A stretch of 64,000 nt of DNA from Archaeoglobus neptunius (GTDB lineage: Archaea; Halobacteriota; Archaeoglobi; Archaeoglobales; Archaeoglobaceae): assembly GCF_016757965.1 (NCBI RefSeq), contig NZ_JAEKIW010000007.1:62001-126000 (forward strand), written 5' to 3'. Under the pieces are notes generated by a model. It did not search any database and was not told the origin of the DNA. It saw only the letters and a list, made by a program, of their open reading frames with translations. This document shows positions 34,619 through 43,605 of the stretch, piece by piece. A program made the translations under genes and the position numbers. The first letter of the stretch is position 1, and each line of letters begins with the position of its first letter.

Positions 34619-35758
34619 TCAGAGAATTCGCTCAACAATCGGCAGGAAGACTGATAATGCTTTGATCTTCCAGGGTATTCTGCACCTAAGTATTTTTCCC
34701 ATATCTGAATTGCTTGCCAGGCTCAGGATTTTGCTCATCCTGTCATCGTCATCCGAAAATCTGTCCCACATCCGTTTCAGATGATACGCGTTAACCAGCG
34801 GTCCATAGAGGTACTTTTTCCACAGTTTGTCGTATTCTCTGAGGTCGATGCCGCCATCAAAGTAATCGTTTATCACCTTCGCAGCAGCATCCCCGGCAAC
34901 CATGGATGTGGGGATTCCTCCACCAACGTGACTGATGATCATGCTGGCAGAATCCCCGGCGAAAAGGATGTTACTGTAAACGGCTGTTTCATATGGCAGG
35001 TCTACCGGTACAACTGCTCCAATGCTGCTTATCACCTTAGCTTTTTTGAGAAATTGGGATGAGTATGGATACTCCCTGACAAATCTGTCGAGGGCCCTCA
35101 CAATCGTATCGCCCTTATCTGCATATTCCGGTCTGAAGCCGATTCCCACATTTCCGATCCCGTTTCCCTTGGGAATTATCCATCCGTACGCTCCCGGGGA
35201 GATCTTTCTTCCGATGTACATGTAAACGACGTCATCATCACACTCGATTCCGTCCATAACGTACTGCTTTGCAGGTGAGAACTCATGTTTCGGCAGGTTC
35301 AGAGATCGGGCCATTTTGGAGTTTGGGCCGTCGGATGCCACAATAACCTTTGCATCAATTTCTCCCCTGCTTGTGATCAGTTTTCCATCTTTCAGCCCCT
35401 CAACTCTCGTTTCGAGCATGAGCTCATGTCCTGAACTTTCCGCAATACTACGAATCATCTCGTCTCTGTTTACAACATGGAACTCAAAGTCTATTTCGAA
35501 CGTTTTTCCGTTCGGAAGGATGAAATGCACCTCTTTCGTTCTGTTGCTCTCGTAATGTCTGGGCAAATCGAAAAGAGAGTAATCATCAAGATCCGGAAGC
35601 AGGATCTTCATTTCCTTTTTTGTGGGTATGATTTCCCCACATTCAACGGGATAGCCCAGTTTTTTCCTTTTATCTATTCCCACCACATTCAGGGACTTTT
35701 TAAGTCTTCTCAGTGCAAAAGCTCCTGCAATGCCAACGCCTGCAACGGCTACATCCAT
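34619..35758 (-). CDS. Geranylgeranyl reductase family FAD-dependent oxidoreductase
   Basis: This flavoprotein probably reduces isoprenoid double bonds, as in saturation of archaeal membrane lipid chains. The 379 residues start with the dinucleotide-binding DVAVAGVGIAGAFALRRL, and include GYPVECGEIIP (the family motif with Cys), VIASDGPNSKMARSL and FAGDSASMISHVGGGIPTSMVAGDAAA. The open frame extends to 35809, but the ATG at 35758 gives the canonical flavoprotein start and sits 26 bases from the shared TATA element. Other family members have different substrates, so the exact role is uncertain. Confidence 0.8.
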   Translation of the reverse strand: MDVAVAGVGIAGAFALRRLKKSLNVVGIDKRKKLGYPVECGEIIPTKKEMKILLPDLDDYSLFDLPRHYESNRTKEVHFILPNGKTFEIDFEFHVVNRDEMIRSIAESSGHELMLETRVEGLKDGKLITSRGEIDAKVIVASDGPNSKMARSLNLPKHEFSPAKQYVMDGIECDDDVVYMYIGRKISPGAYGWIIPKGNGIGNVGIGFRPEYADKGDTIVRALDRFVREYPYSSQFLKKAKVISSIGAVVPVDLPYETAVYSNILFAGDSASMIISHVGGGIPTSMVAGDAAAKVINDYFDGGIDLREYDKLWKKYLYGPLVNAYHLKRMWDRFSDDDDRMSKILSLASNSDMGKILRCRIPWKIKALSVFLPIVERIL

Positions 35759-35773
35759 GAAGGAAATTGGCAC

Positions 35774-35792
35774 CAAATTTTTAAAGTTTTCA
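35774..35792. promoter_or_regulatory. Shared TATA element between divergent starts 35758 and 35808
   Basis: CCAAATTTTTAAAGTTTTC lies exactly midway between the two start codons, about 26 bases from each. Either strand offers a TATA-like core (TTTTTAAAG or CTTTAAAAA). It probably serves both leaderless genes. Confidence 0.6.
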
Positions 35793-35807
35793 TCTGATGT
35801 TCTAAAC

Positions 35808-36086
35808 ATGCAGGATTATGTGGAGGCGATACTGAAATCGTTTGATCATCTGAAAAAGCTGCTTTCAGAAAGGGCAGAGTGTTACGAAAATGAGATCGTT
35901 CTTTACGATGATCCCATTAAGATCGTTATAGGAAGGAACAGGATAGACTTCTACCTTAATGATGTTTACCAGGGCTCTGCTGGAAGAGATTTTGTAAGGT
36001 TGAGTGATGAGATAAGAGAGGAGGCAGAGTTCTGGCTGCAGGGACTGGCGATGCTGAAGTTCAAGAGGTTCAGCGTGAGGAGATAG
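35808..36086 (+). CDS. Uncharacterised 92-residue protein
   Basis: I do not recognise this family. The soluble protein is helical at both ends (YVEAILKSFDHLKKLLSERAECYENEIVLY and LSDEIREEAEFWLQGLAMLKF) with a central beta segment IKIVIGRNRIDFYLNDVYQG. The start follows the TATA by about 26 bases. It ends one base before the radical SAM gene, so the two are almost certainly one operon. Confidence 0.6.
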   Translation: MQDYVEAILKSFDHLKKLLSERAECYENEIVLYDDPIKIVIGRNRIDFYLNDVYQGSAGRDFVRLSDEIREEAEFWLQGLAMLKFKRFSVRR

Positions 36087-36087
36087 C

Positions 36088-37005
36088 ATGTACGATTTTC
36101 CACCCTTCCGCCCACCGAGCGAGGCTGGGAGCTATCTGATCAGAGTTGTCAGGGGATGTAACTGGAATCGATGTGCATTCTGTGCGATGTACAAGGGGTT
36201 GAGGTTCGAGCTGAGAAGGAAGGAGGACGTTTTGAGGGATATAGATCGGATATCCAACTACTTTCCGCATTCGAGAACGGCTTTTCTCGGTGACTCCAAT
36301 CCACTTATACATCCTGACATAGTTGAGATCGTGGAGTATCTGAAGAAGAAAAGGCCCGAGATAGATAGAATCACGGCCTACGCCAGGATAAAAACGATAT
36401 CAAAAATGCCGGAGGAGAGACTGAGGGCTTTGAAGGATGCAGGATTGACGAGATTGCACATGGGGCTTGAGAGCGGTGACAGAGAAGTTCTCAAGCTTGT
36501 GAGTAAAGGGATCGAACCAGAAGATGCCATTGAGGCGGGTAAAAAGGCAACTAAGTACTTCGAAGTCACATATTACATCATGACGGGTCTGGGTGGGAGG
36601 GAAAGAAGTAGGAAGCACGCAATAAACACGGCAGAGGTAATAAACCGGGCAAAACCAACGTTTGTCAGGGTTCGCAACCTCACGGTTATAGAGGGTACAC
36701 CGATTGAGAATATGATCGGAAGGGAAATAACACTGCTCGATGCGATGGGACAGCTTGAAGAACTCAGAACGCTGATTGAAAGAATAAAGGTTGAAACTTT
36801 CTTCACATGCGATCATGTTTCAAACTACCTTTTCACGAGGAGCGGAGCAATTTTCTACGGTGTTCATGGAAAGTTGCCTGATGAGCGAGAGAGCATGCTG
36901 GAGCAGATCGAGGATACGATGAAGACGGTTGAGGTTCTCGAAAAAAGCGGTGAGAGGGTTTTGACGAGCAACGATATGTATAAGCTCGGGCTGATCACAT
37001 TGTAA
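36088..37005 (+). CDS. Radical SAM protein, CxWNxCxFCxMYK subgroup
   Basis: The 305-residue protein carries the cluster motif in RGCNWNRCAFCAMYKGLRF, with the CX4CX2C spacing of a particular radical SAM subgroup instead of CX3CX2C. The barrel segments TAFLGDSNPLIHPDIVEIVEYLKK, GLTRLHMGLESGDREVLKLVSKGI and YYIMTGLGGRERS follow, as in MiaB/Elp3-like proteins. There is no B12-binding or TRAM domain. Substrate is unknown. It is co-transcribed with the 92-residue gene. Confidence 0.8.
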   Translation: MYDFPPFRPPSEAGSYLIRVVRGCNWNRCAFCAMYKGLRFELRRKEDVLRDIDRISNYFPHSRTAFLGDSNPLIHPDIVEIVEYLKKKRPEIDRITAYARIKTISKMPEERLRALKDAGLTRLHMGLESGDREVLKLVSKGIEPEDAIEAGKKATKYFEVTYYIMTGLGGRERSRKHAINTAEVINRAKPTFVRVRNLTVIEGTPIENMIGREITLLDAMGQLEELRTLIERIKVETFFTCDHVSNYLFTRSGAIFYGVHGKLPDERESMLEQIEDTMKTVEVLEKSGERVLTSNDMYKLGLITL

Positions 37006-37323
37006 CTTTACAAAGACCGAATTTGATGTAGCAGCACTCATATTTGACGACTTTCACAGATCTCTCTATTTCTGCCCAGGTTCAGCTCGTCTGAGTAACG
37101 TTTCCCCAAACTGGAGCTACGTCCGGAGTAACGAGCGAATTCCGAGCAAAGTGTTGGGTTGAGGAGCAGTACCAGGATAGTTAAGGTGAAGTGGCCCCAA
37201 AAGACCTCATTTTAAGACTTCTACGCTCTCGTAAAAAGGATTTTTCGTGGTTGAAGTTGAGGGTGGAACACATCACACCTAACGGCTTGCCGACAGGATT
37301 CTGAAGCTCTTGGGTGGAGGTAG
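37006..37323. other. 318-base intergenic stretch without a recognised gene
   Basis: It lies between the radical SAM stop and the ABCE1 stop (convergent). All frames are broken. One plus-strand frame reads VVEVEGGTHHT, stop, RLADRILKLLGGG, which looks like a coding remnant, but I cannot assign it. No repeat, RNA gene or insertion-sequence end is visible. Confidence 0.4.
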
Positions 37324-39087
37324 TTACGCAAAGTAGTAGTAATACTCCCCGGCAGCTTTCTGCTCCCTGTCCAGCCTTGACTCTGGCTTGTTCACTCTCG
37401 GTCTCTTTGTTTCCTCGTCCCTTCTGAATGTTATCCCCAGTCTGGATAGGAAAAGGTTCATTCCTTCCCTCATATTCCTCGGCTTTTTCGCTATACCGTG
37501 CCTCCCTGCCTCTCCCTCAAAGACAAGCAGCCTGTCGCTCACCATGTCGATGAGATAGATATCATGGTCAACAACAAGAACACTTCTGCCCGTGTTCAGG
37601 GCGAACCTTCTTATGACTCTCGCAGCTTCAGTCCTCTGCTCCACATCGAGGTGGGCCGAGGGTTCGTCGAGCAGATACAGATCTGCCTCCCTCAGCAGAC
37701 ACGCCACAATCGCAACCCTCTGCAGCTCTCCCCCGCTCAGGTCGTCGAGATACCTGTCCAGCAGATTCTCGAGCATAAGTGGCTTTATGAACTCTGTTTT
37801 GTAGTAAGAGCTGTCTACCATGGGGTTGATCCTTCTCAGAAACATTCCCACCTGCATGTCAACATCCGCCTTCACGTACTGTGGTTTGTAGCTCACCTTC
37901 ACATCAAGACTGACCTTCTTCTCATCGTCCTCAATAACACCGGCCAGTACCTTGACAAAGGTGGATTTTCCTGTTGCGTTTGGTCCAACAACTCCGAGAA
38001 CTTCTCCGGCATAGATTTCCCCACTCTCCACGTCAAGCCTAAAGCCATTGTAGCTTTTGCTGAACGCCGGATACTCAACAAGTATTTCCTCTCCCATTCC
38101 CTCTCTCGGCTGGAAGGCATCGAATTCTATCGGCTTATCTCTTATTCTTATGTTCTCTTCCGCCAGATATCCTCTGAGATACTGGTTTATTCCCACCCTT
38201 GCCCCCTTCGCACTGGTAACGACTCCAAAAACTCCTGGGGTTCCGTATGTTATGTGAACGAAGTCTGCGAGCATGTCAAGGATGGCAAGATCGTGCTCCA
38301 CAATCATCACGGTTTTCTCCTTAGAAAGCTCTCTGATCACATTCGCCACCGCTATTCTCTGGTATATATCCAGGTATGATGTCACCTCATCAAAGAAGTA
38401 AAAGTCTGCGTCCCTCAAAATACACGCAGCGATTGCGAGTCTTTGCAGCTCTCCTCCACTGAGATCTTTAACATCTCTCTTTACGGCCTCACTCAGACCC
38501 AGCTTCTCGATCATCTCTTCCAGTATGCCCCTTTCATCAACCCTTTCAAGCAGATCCCGGGCTTTTCCGCTGTAGACCTTTGGGATAACTTCAATGTACT
38601 GGGGTTTCTGGCTGACTCGGATCTGTTTGTCCTTTATTCCTTTCATGTAGTCAAGAAGCTCCGTCCCTGCGAACCTCTCGAAAATTTCATCCCAGCTCAC
38701 ATCCTCCTTGCCGAGGTTGGGTTTTAGCTGTCCGGAGAGAATTTTCACAGTGGTGGTCTTTCCTGTACCATTTGGCCCCAGAATTCCAACAACATAACCC
38801 TTTCTGGGCACTGGGAGATTGTAAAGCACAAATCCGTTTTTACCGTATCTGTGCACTTCTTTTCCTTCCAGATCCTTGGGCAGGCCAACTATCCATATTG
38901 CGTTCATCGGGCATTTTTTGACACAGATTCCGCAGCCCACGCAGAGGTTCTCGGAAATCACGGCTTTTTCTTCTATCTTTACAGTCTCGTCACCTGTCCT
39001 CACTCTCGGGCAGTACTTCACACACTCATGACCGCATTTCTTCGGCTGGCAGCGATCTCTGTCAACCACGGCAATTCTCAGAGCCAT
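37324..39087 (-). CDS. rli: ABCE1/RLI ribosome recycling ATPase
   Basis: ABCE1 splits ribosomes after termination in archaea and eukaryotes. The 587 residues have an N-terminal 2[4Fe-4S] domain (CQPKKCGHECVKYCP and CVGCGICVKKCP), then two ABC domains: Walker A GPNGTGKTTTVKIL with signature LSGGELQRLAIAACIL, and GPNATGKSTFVKVL with LSGGELQRVAIVACLL. The D-loop and hinge segments are present. All catalytic motifs are intact. Confidence 0.97.
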   Translation of the reverse strand: MALRIAVVDRDRCQPKKCGHECVKYCPRVRTGDETVKIEEKAVISENLCVGCGICVKKCPMNAIWIVGLPKDLEGKEVHRYGKNGFVLYNLPVPRKGYVVGILGPNGTGKTTTVKILSGQLKPNLGKEDVSWDEIFERFAGTELLDYMKGIKDKQIRVSQKPQYIEVIPKVYSGKARDLLERVDERGILEEMIEKLGLSEAVKRDVKDLSGGELQRLAIAACILRDADFYFFDEVTSYLDIYQRIAVANVIRELSKEKTVMIVEHDLAILDMLADFVHITYGTPGVFGVVTSAKGARVGINQYLRGYLAEENIRIRDKPIEFDAFQPREGMGEEILVEYPAFSKSYNGFRLDVESGEIYAGEVLGVVGPNATGKSTFVKVLAGVIEDDEKKVSLDVKVSYKPQYVKADVDMQVGMFLRRINPMVDSSYYKTEFIKPLMLENLLDRYLDDLSGGELQRVAIVACLLREADLYLLDEPSAHLDVEQRTEAARVIRRFALNTGRSVLVVDHDIYLIDMVSDRLLVFEGEAGRHGIAKKPRNMREGMNLFLSRLGITFRRDEETKRPRVNKPESRLDREQKAAGEYYYYFA

Positions 39088-39109
39088 TGTCTTTTCCCCC
39101 GGACTGTCT

Positions 39110-39136
39110 GTTATTTAAATTTTGGAAAACTGTTTT
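39110..39136. promoter_or_regulatory. Divergent promoter region between ABCE1 and the HAD phosphatase
   Basis: The 72-base gap holds TATTTAAATTTTGG (39111-39124, plausible for the minus-strand ABCE1 gene) and TTTTTAAGC (39132-39140, about 26 bases before the ATG at 39160). The two elements lie side by side, in contrast to the shared TATA pairs elsewhere. Confidence 0.45.
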
Positions 39137-39159
39137 TAAGCACTTGGCTAACTGTAGAC

Positions 39160-39828
39160 ATGTTCAGGCCGCATGCACTCGCGGTGGACATTGATGGAAC
39201 CCTTACAGACAGAAAAAGGGCATTGAACTGCAAGGCGGTGGAAGCGTTAAGAAGGGTGAGAATACCGGTGATTCTTGCGACGGGAAACATCTCCTGCTTT
39301 GCAAGGGCTGCAGCGAAGCTGATTGGCGTTTCTGACATCGTAATCTGCGAGAACGGTGGTGTCGTCAGATTTGAGTATGATGGGAATGATATAATTCTGG
39401 GCAGTAAGGAAAAATGCATAAGAGCCCTTGAGATTCTTGAAAGGCACTATGAGATCGAGCTGCTCGATTTTGAGTACAGAAAATCGGAGATCTGTCTTAG
39501 AAGAACCTTTGACATCGATGAGGCAAGGAAGATGATCGGAGGAATGGGCGTAAAGCTCATCGATTCAGGATTTGCATATCACATCACGGACTCTGAGGTC
39601 AGCAAGGGCAAGGCACTGGTTTATGTGGCTGAAAGGCTGGGGATTGAGCCGGAAAGCTTTGCTGTTATAGGAGACTCCGAAAATGATATGGAAATGTTCG
39701 AGGTTGCTGGATTCGGCATTGCTGTTGCAAATGCGGATGAGAGGTTAAGAGAGGTTGCAGATCTTGTTACGCCCTCGAACGATGGAGAAGGTGTTGTTGA
39801 GGCTCTGGAGTTCCTTGGGTTGATTTGA
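39160..39828 (+). CDS. pgp: Phosphoglycolate phosphatase (archaeal HAD type)
   Basis: This HAD hydrolase removes phosphate from 2-phosphoglycolate. The 222 residues have HAD motif I LAVDIDGTLTD, motif II VILATGNIS, a C2B-type cap, and motifs III/IV KGKALVY and VIGDSENDMEMF. The sequence and length fit the archaeal phosphoglycolate phosphatase/SPP-like family; a sugar phosphatase role is an alternative. The frame opens at 38851 within ABCE1, so the ATG at 39160 is the only sensible start. The 3' end overlaps the cysteine-cluster gene by 84 bases. Confidence 0.85.
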   Translation: MFRPHALAVDIDGTLTDRKRALNCKAVEALRRVRIPVILATGNISCFARAAAKLIGVSDIVICENGGVVRFEYDGNDIILGSKEKCIRALEILERHYEIELLDFEYRKSEICLRRTFDIDEARKMIGGMGVKLIDSGFAYHITDSEVSKGKALVYVAERLGIEPESFAVIGDSENDMEMFEVAGFGIAVANADERLREVADLVTPSNDGEGVVEALEFLGLI

Positions 39829-40254
39829 GGTGAGCAGTTTGAATTCTCCTCTACCTTCGAAGAGCATTATGGCTTCTTTGACTGCACTGTACACTGATGG
39901 TGTACAGTCTCTTTTTATTCTGAGGTTGGGACAGAACGGATCGGCATAGACAAAGTACTCTCTGTCTTCGAACTCAAACAGGGCGTCATCACTTCCCTTC
40001 TTTAAAATGACGAACGGAAAGAGCTTACAGCTCAGTGGTTTTATGGTTTGCTGCAATGAACACAGATTTCCTCTCTGAAAAGGGCACCTTCCACCTACCT
40101 TTTTGAGATAGAACTTTCCCGCCTTTTCTTCGACAAAACCCGTGGTTCTGAGCTTCAGGTACTCATATAGAGTCAGCTTCGGTTTGTAAACTCTGCAGCA
40201 TACTCCGCATGCATTGCAGTGCCATGAAGCAACACGTTTCCATGGCACCAGCAT
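39745..40254 (-). CDS. Cysteine-cluster protein, YkgJ family
   Basis: The 169-residue protein has the family's metal-binding pattern: CNACGVCCRVYKPKLT, GRCPFQRGNLCSLQQTIKPLSCKLFPF and a later FCPNL. YkgJ-type proteins (CxxCxxCC) are thought to bind iron-sulfur or zinc and have no settled role. The last about 28 codons overlap the phosphatase gene on the other strand, a long convergent overlap. The start could also be later than 40254. Confidence 0.75.
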   Translation of the reverse strand: MLVPWKRVASWHCNACGVCCRVYKPKLTLYEYLKLRTTGFVEEKAGKFYLKKVGGRCPFQRGNLCSLQQTIKPLSCKLFPFVILKKGSDDALFEFEDREYFVYADPFCPNLRIKRDCTPSVYSAVKEAIMLFEGRGEFKLLTSNQPKELQSLNNTFSIVRGRNKICNLS

Positions 40255-40309
40255 ATTCTTTTCTGGCAGCTCCCGGTTGATTTGGATTTTGCTCCGTAGT
40301 TATAAAAAA

Positions 40310-40654
40310 TTAGATGGATATCAGCAGATACAGGCCGTAGAAGAATGCGACGAGAAACATCAGAGTTGTAAGTACGTTTATAGTTCCTCTGCTCCTCATT
40401 CCAGCGTTGGTATCGAGAACTATCGCCCTCAGGCCGTTGAAGGCGTGAAATGATACCACCAGCAAAAGCAGAGCGTACATTCCCTGGAAGACCGGAGAGC
40501 TGACTCTTTCAACAACGGCGGAGTACTCCAGGGCGTCGTGTGAGATCATGTGGGTAACGTAAAAGTGCACGGTGACCAGCACGACCATTATCAGACCAGT
40601 TAGCATCTGCAGAATCCAGGCTACAGGCTCCATAACACTCTTCGCCGATTCCAT
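40310..40654 (-). CDS. sdhD: Succinate dehydrogenase membrane anchor subunit D
   Basis: This is one of two membrane subunits that pass electrons from the iron-sulfur chain to quinone. The 114 residues carry three membrane helices with histidines suited to haem or quinone binding (VLVTVHFYVTHMISHD and VVSFHAFNGLRAIV). An upstream 20-codon extension of the frame overlaps sdhC, so the ATG at 40654 is chosen, one base after the sdhC stop. It is the last gene of the operon. Confidence 0.85.
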   Translation of the reverse strand: MESAKSVMEPVAWILQMLTGLIMVVLVTVHFYVTHMISHDALEYSAVVERVSSPVFQGMYALLLLVVSFHAFNGLRAIVLDTNAGMRSRGTINVLTTLMFLVAFFYGLYLLISI

Positions 40655-40655
40655 A

Positions 40656-41030
40656 TTAACCACCCTCAAGAGAGTACATAATGTAGCTTGCATAAAGCCA
40701 GACAACGATAACAAGGATTGCTGAGATCACAAGCAATGCCTTCCGGTACTCATATGCGATTCCGAATTCATGCAGAATTACTCTGAATCCGTTTATTCCG
40801 TGAAACACACCGCAGAGAACCAGCAGTATATCGAAAATCAGGAACTGTTTTGATACCGTAAGAGCAACCATGCTCTGATAGGTCGCTCCGGTTTTGTCCA
40901 GCAGAGACGTCAGATAGGTCAGGTGCAGCAGGAGATATACGAGCAGGACTATTCCGGTCAAACGCTGGAAGGTGAAGGCCCAGCTAAAAATGCTCCTGTC
41001 CCCAAATCTGAACCAGTCTGTAACACCCAT
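40656..41030 (-). CDS. sdhC: Succinate dehydrogenase cytochrome b subunit C
   Basis: The 124-residue, three-helix protein starts with the SdhC pattern FSWAFTFQRLTGIVLLVYLLLHLTYLTSL, where S-F-R-T-G contact quinone and the following His binds haem. GVFHGINGFRVILHEFG is the second helix pair. It begins one base after sdhB ends. Confidence 0.88.
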   Translation of the reverse strand: MGVTDWFRFGDRSIFSWAFTFQRLTGIVLLVYLLLHLTYLTSLLDKTGATYQSMVALTVSKQFLIFDILLVLCGVFHGINGFRVILHEFGIAYEYRKALLVISAILVIVVWLYASYIMYSLEGG

Positions 41031-41031
41031 A

Positions 41032-41742
41032 CTACCACCCCAGTAGGCTTTTCAGTATGCTGAATGCTGTTCTCCTCCTCAGCAACTGCACGGCCTTAGC
41101 AGGCTCAACATTTTTCGGACAGACCTCACTGCACTCCATTGCCAGATGACACCTCCAAACACCATTAGAGCTACTAACAATCTCGTATCGTTCTTTCTTT
41201 CCTTTATCTCTGCTGTCAGCGCAGAATCGATAGGCAGCGGTCATGGCTGCGGGTCCCAGATATCCGTCGAGAGTGGCTGCAGCAGGGCAGACAGAATAGC
41301 AGGCTCCACATTTTATGCAGAGTGTAAATATGTAATATTCATTCAGTTCTTTTGGTGTTTGCAGAAGCTCTCTCGGCTCATCGTATTTCACATCTTCCCT
41401 GATAAGATATGGCTTTATCGCCTTGTGCTTCGCAAAGAATCCTTCAAAATCAGTCACCAGATCCTTTATTACCGTGAAGTTATCCAGAGGTTCGACAGTA
41501 ATTCTGTCACCCAGAAACAGGATCTGAGTTTCACATGCCAGTCTTGGTTTGCCGTTTATTCTCATTGCACAGCTACCGCAAATACCCATTCTGCATGACG
41601 CTCTGAAAGCTAGCGAGGAGTCAAGATTTTCCTTGATGTAGTAGAGCCCTTCCAGCACTGTCATCCCCTTCTTTGCCGGTACATTAAACGTCTGCCAGTA
41701 GGATTTTTTACCATCAAACCTCCTAACCCTAAACTCGGCCAC
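41032..41742 (-). CDS. sdhB: Succinate dehydrogenase iron-sulfur subunit B
   Basis: SdhB relays electrons from flavin to the anchor. The 236-residue protein has a plant-type 2Fe-2S domain (CRMGICGSCAMRINGKPRLAC) and a C-terminal ferredoxin domain (CIKCGACYSVCPA and CHLAMECSEVCP). In the last motif, one cluster Cys position is CHLAMEC. Length and order are normal. Confidence 0.93.
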   Translation of the reverse strand: MAEFRVRRFDGKKSYWQTFNVPAKKGMTVLEGLYYIKENLDSSLAFRASCRMGICGSCAMRINGKPRLACETQILFLGDRITVEPLDNFTVIKDLVTDFEGFFAKHKAIKPYLIREDVKYDEPRELLQTPKELNEYYIFTLCIKCGACYSVCPAAATLDGYLGPAAMTAAYRFCADSRDKGKKERYEIVSSSNGVWRCHLAMECSEVCPKNVEPAKAVQLLRRRTAFSILKSLLGW

Positions 41743-41751
41743 ACAACCACC

Positions 41752-43449
41752 TCAGTACTTCCTCTCCACCGGCTCCCATTTGGTTATCATAACTGGAATG
41801 TAGTCAAACTTGGGTCCCTCAGGTGTGTAGTAGGCCAGGGTATGCTTCAGCCAGTTCTCATCATCCCTCTTTGGGTAATCTAGTCTGTAGTGCGCCCCTC
41901 TGCTTTCCTGCCTTTTCAGAGCGCCGATGGCCACAACTTCTGCCAGGTCGAGCATGTACCCTATTTCTATAGCCATCATCAGATCCGTGTTGAAGCCTCT
42001 AGTCCTGTCGTTGATTTCTATATTCTTATAGCGTTCCTTCAGCTCCTCAATCTTTTTAACAGCCTCCTTCAGTCCCTTCTCCTCCCTGAATATCCACATG
42101 TTTTTATCCATCGTGCTGTTCAGCTCCCTCTTTATCTCGTAGGGACTCTCATCCCCGCTTTTTCCAAGAAGTTCGTCATAGATTCTGCTCTCCTCCTTGT
42201 TCATGAACTCTCTGGAGATTTTCCCCTGTTTTGCTTTCAGGGCATACTCAGCAGCCATCTCTCCGGCAACCTTTCCAAATACCAGGCACTCGGCCGTCGA
42301 GTTTGACCCGAGCCTGTTAGCTCCGTGAATGCTGACGCATGCACACTCTCCGGCAGCAAAGAATCCCTTCACTGCCGTTTCACATTTTACATTTGTGTGT
42401 ATTCCACCCATTGTGTAGTGAGCGACTGGTTTAACGGGTATGGGCTCCTCAACCGGGTCAACTCCGGCGAACTTTATTGCTGCATCTCTGATGAGCGGTA
42501 GTCTCTCCTCAATTTTTTCCTCGCCGAGATGTCTCAGGTCCAGTGCAATGTAAGGTCCATACTCTCCCTCCAGACCTCTGCCCTCGATGATCTCAGTCCA
42601 CATCGCTCTCGAAACGACATCTCTTGGGGCGATCTCCATCTTTTCGGGAGCATACTTTTTCATGAATCTCTCGCCGTTCTTGTTCAGCAGGTATCCGCCC
42701 TCACCCCTGCACCCCTCCGTCATCAGAATACCGGATGGTATGAGCCCGGTTGGATGGAACTGGAAGAACTCCATGTCCTTCAGTGGAATGCCATTCCGGT
42801 ATGCTATTGCCAGACCATCGCCCGTGACCTGGTGGCTGTATGTGGTAAAGCCGTACAGCCTCCCTGCTCCACCCGTCGTGAAGATCACGGCCTTTGCCTC
42901 GAAAAACGTCATATTGCCTGTTTTGAGCTCAATAGCAGACACACCCTGAACCGAACCGTCCTCGATAACCAGATTTGTTACGAAATATTCAGGATAGATC
43001 ACAACGCTGTCGTACATGAGCATCCTTTCGTAAAGAGTGTGAACTTCATGGAATCCCGTCCTGTCCTTGGCGTAAGTTGCTCTGTTGAAGCTGTGACCAC
43101 CGAAGGGCCTCTGAGCTATCGTTCCGTCATCATTTCTGCTCCACGGGCATCCCCAGTTGTCCAGTCTTATGATTTCCTTCGGACACTCCCGGACAAAGAA
43201 CTCCACAGCATCCTGGTCTGCGAGGAAATCGCTTCCCTTAACCGTATCCCAGGCGTGGAGATCGAAACTATCTCCCTCTCTCAACACCGCTGCTGTACCA
43301 CCTTCGGCACATACACTGTGGCATCTTATCGGGTACGTTTTTGCAATTATTGCGATGGACAGTCTGTCGCTTTTCTCCGCTGCGGCTATGGCAGCCCTCA
43401 TCCCCGCTATACCAGCACCGATGATTACAATATCATGCTGCACTCTCAC
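41752..43449 (-). CDS. sdhA: Succinate dehydrogenase flavoprotein subunit A
   Basis: SdhA oxidises succinate to fumarate. The 565 residues show VIIGAGIAGMRAAIAAAEK for FAD, RCHSVCAEGGTAAV with the His for covalent FAD, the catalytic region TGLIPSGILMTEGCRGEGGYL and HYTMGGIHTN, and HGANRLGSNSTAECLVFG. It is the first gene of sdhABCD. Direction (dehydrogenase or fumarate reductase) is inferred from the neighbouring TCA-type genes. Confidence 0.94.
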   Translation of the reverse strand: MRVQHDIVIIGAGIAGMRAAIAAAEKSDRLSIAIIAKTYPIRCHSVCAEGGTAAVLREGDSFDLHAWDTVKGSDFLADQDAVEFFVRECPKEIIRLDNWGCPWSRNDDGTIAQRPFGGHSFNRATYAKDRTGFHEVHTLYERMLMYDSVVIYPEYFVTNLVIEDGSVQGVSAIELKTGNMTFFEAKAVIFTTGGAGRLYGFTTYSHQVTGDGLAIAYRNGIPLKDMEFFQFHPTGLIPSGILMTEGCRGEGGYLLNKNGERFMKKYAPEKMEIAPRDVVSRAMWTEIIEGRGLEGEYGPYIALDLRHLGEEKIEERLPLIRDAAIKFAGVDPVEEPIPVKPVAHYTMGGIHTNVKCETAVKGFFAAGECACVSIHGANRLGSNSTAECLVFGKVAGEMAAEYALKAKQGKISREFMNKEESRIYDELLGKSGDESPYEIKRELNSTMDKNMWIFREEKGLKEAVKKIEELKERYKNIEINDRTRGFNTDLMMAIEIGYMLDLAEVVAIGALKRQESRGAHYRLDYPKRDDENWLKHTLAYYTPEGPKFDYIPVMITKWEPVERKY

Positions 43450-43462
43450 GCTATCACCTGAA

Positions 43463-43503
43463 TTACAGGTATGATTGTTACAATCCCCTTTTTTAAATTT
43501 ACT
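43463..43503 (-). promoter_or_regulatory. sdh promoter with operator-like motif
   Basis: On the minus strand AAATTTAAAAAAGGGG provides a TATA core near 43491-43500. Between it and the sdhA ATG lie TTACAGGTATGATTGTTA (43463-43480), which recurs with one mismatch in the KOR/TRAP divergent region, and the perfect palindrome GATTGTTACAATC (43473-43485). A position downstream of the TATA fits repressor control. Confidence 0.5.
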
Positions 43504-43573
43504 ACTTATCCCCGGTCTGATTTAAAAGCAAATTTGTATGCTTACTAACACAATCGGATTTTCAAAAACAAAA

Positions 43574-43588
43574 GTCTTTATAAACCGT
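43574..43588 (+). promoter_or_regulatory. Promoter of the ABC ATPase gene
   Basis: AAAGTCTTTATAAACCG has a TATA core at 43577-43585, about 25 bases before the ATG at 43606. This supports that start over the in-frame ATG at 43591. Confidence 0.6.
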
Positions 43589-43605
43589 CAATGAAATTTC
43601 TACCG

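Noticed and set aside
37498-38379. 293-codon plus-strand open frame opposite ABCE1
   Set aside because: Shadow frame within the ABC domains of rli; no domain and no ribosome-binding site.
42529-43461. 310-codon plus-strand open frame opposite sdhA
   Set aside because: Shadow frame; sdhA carries all catalytic motifs in the other strand.
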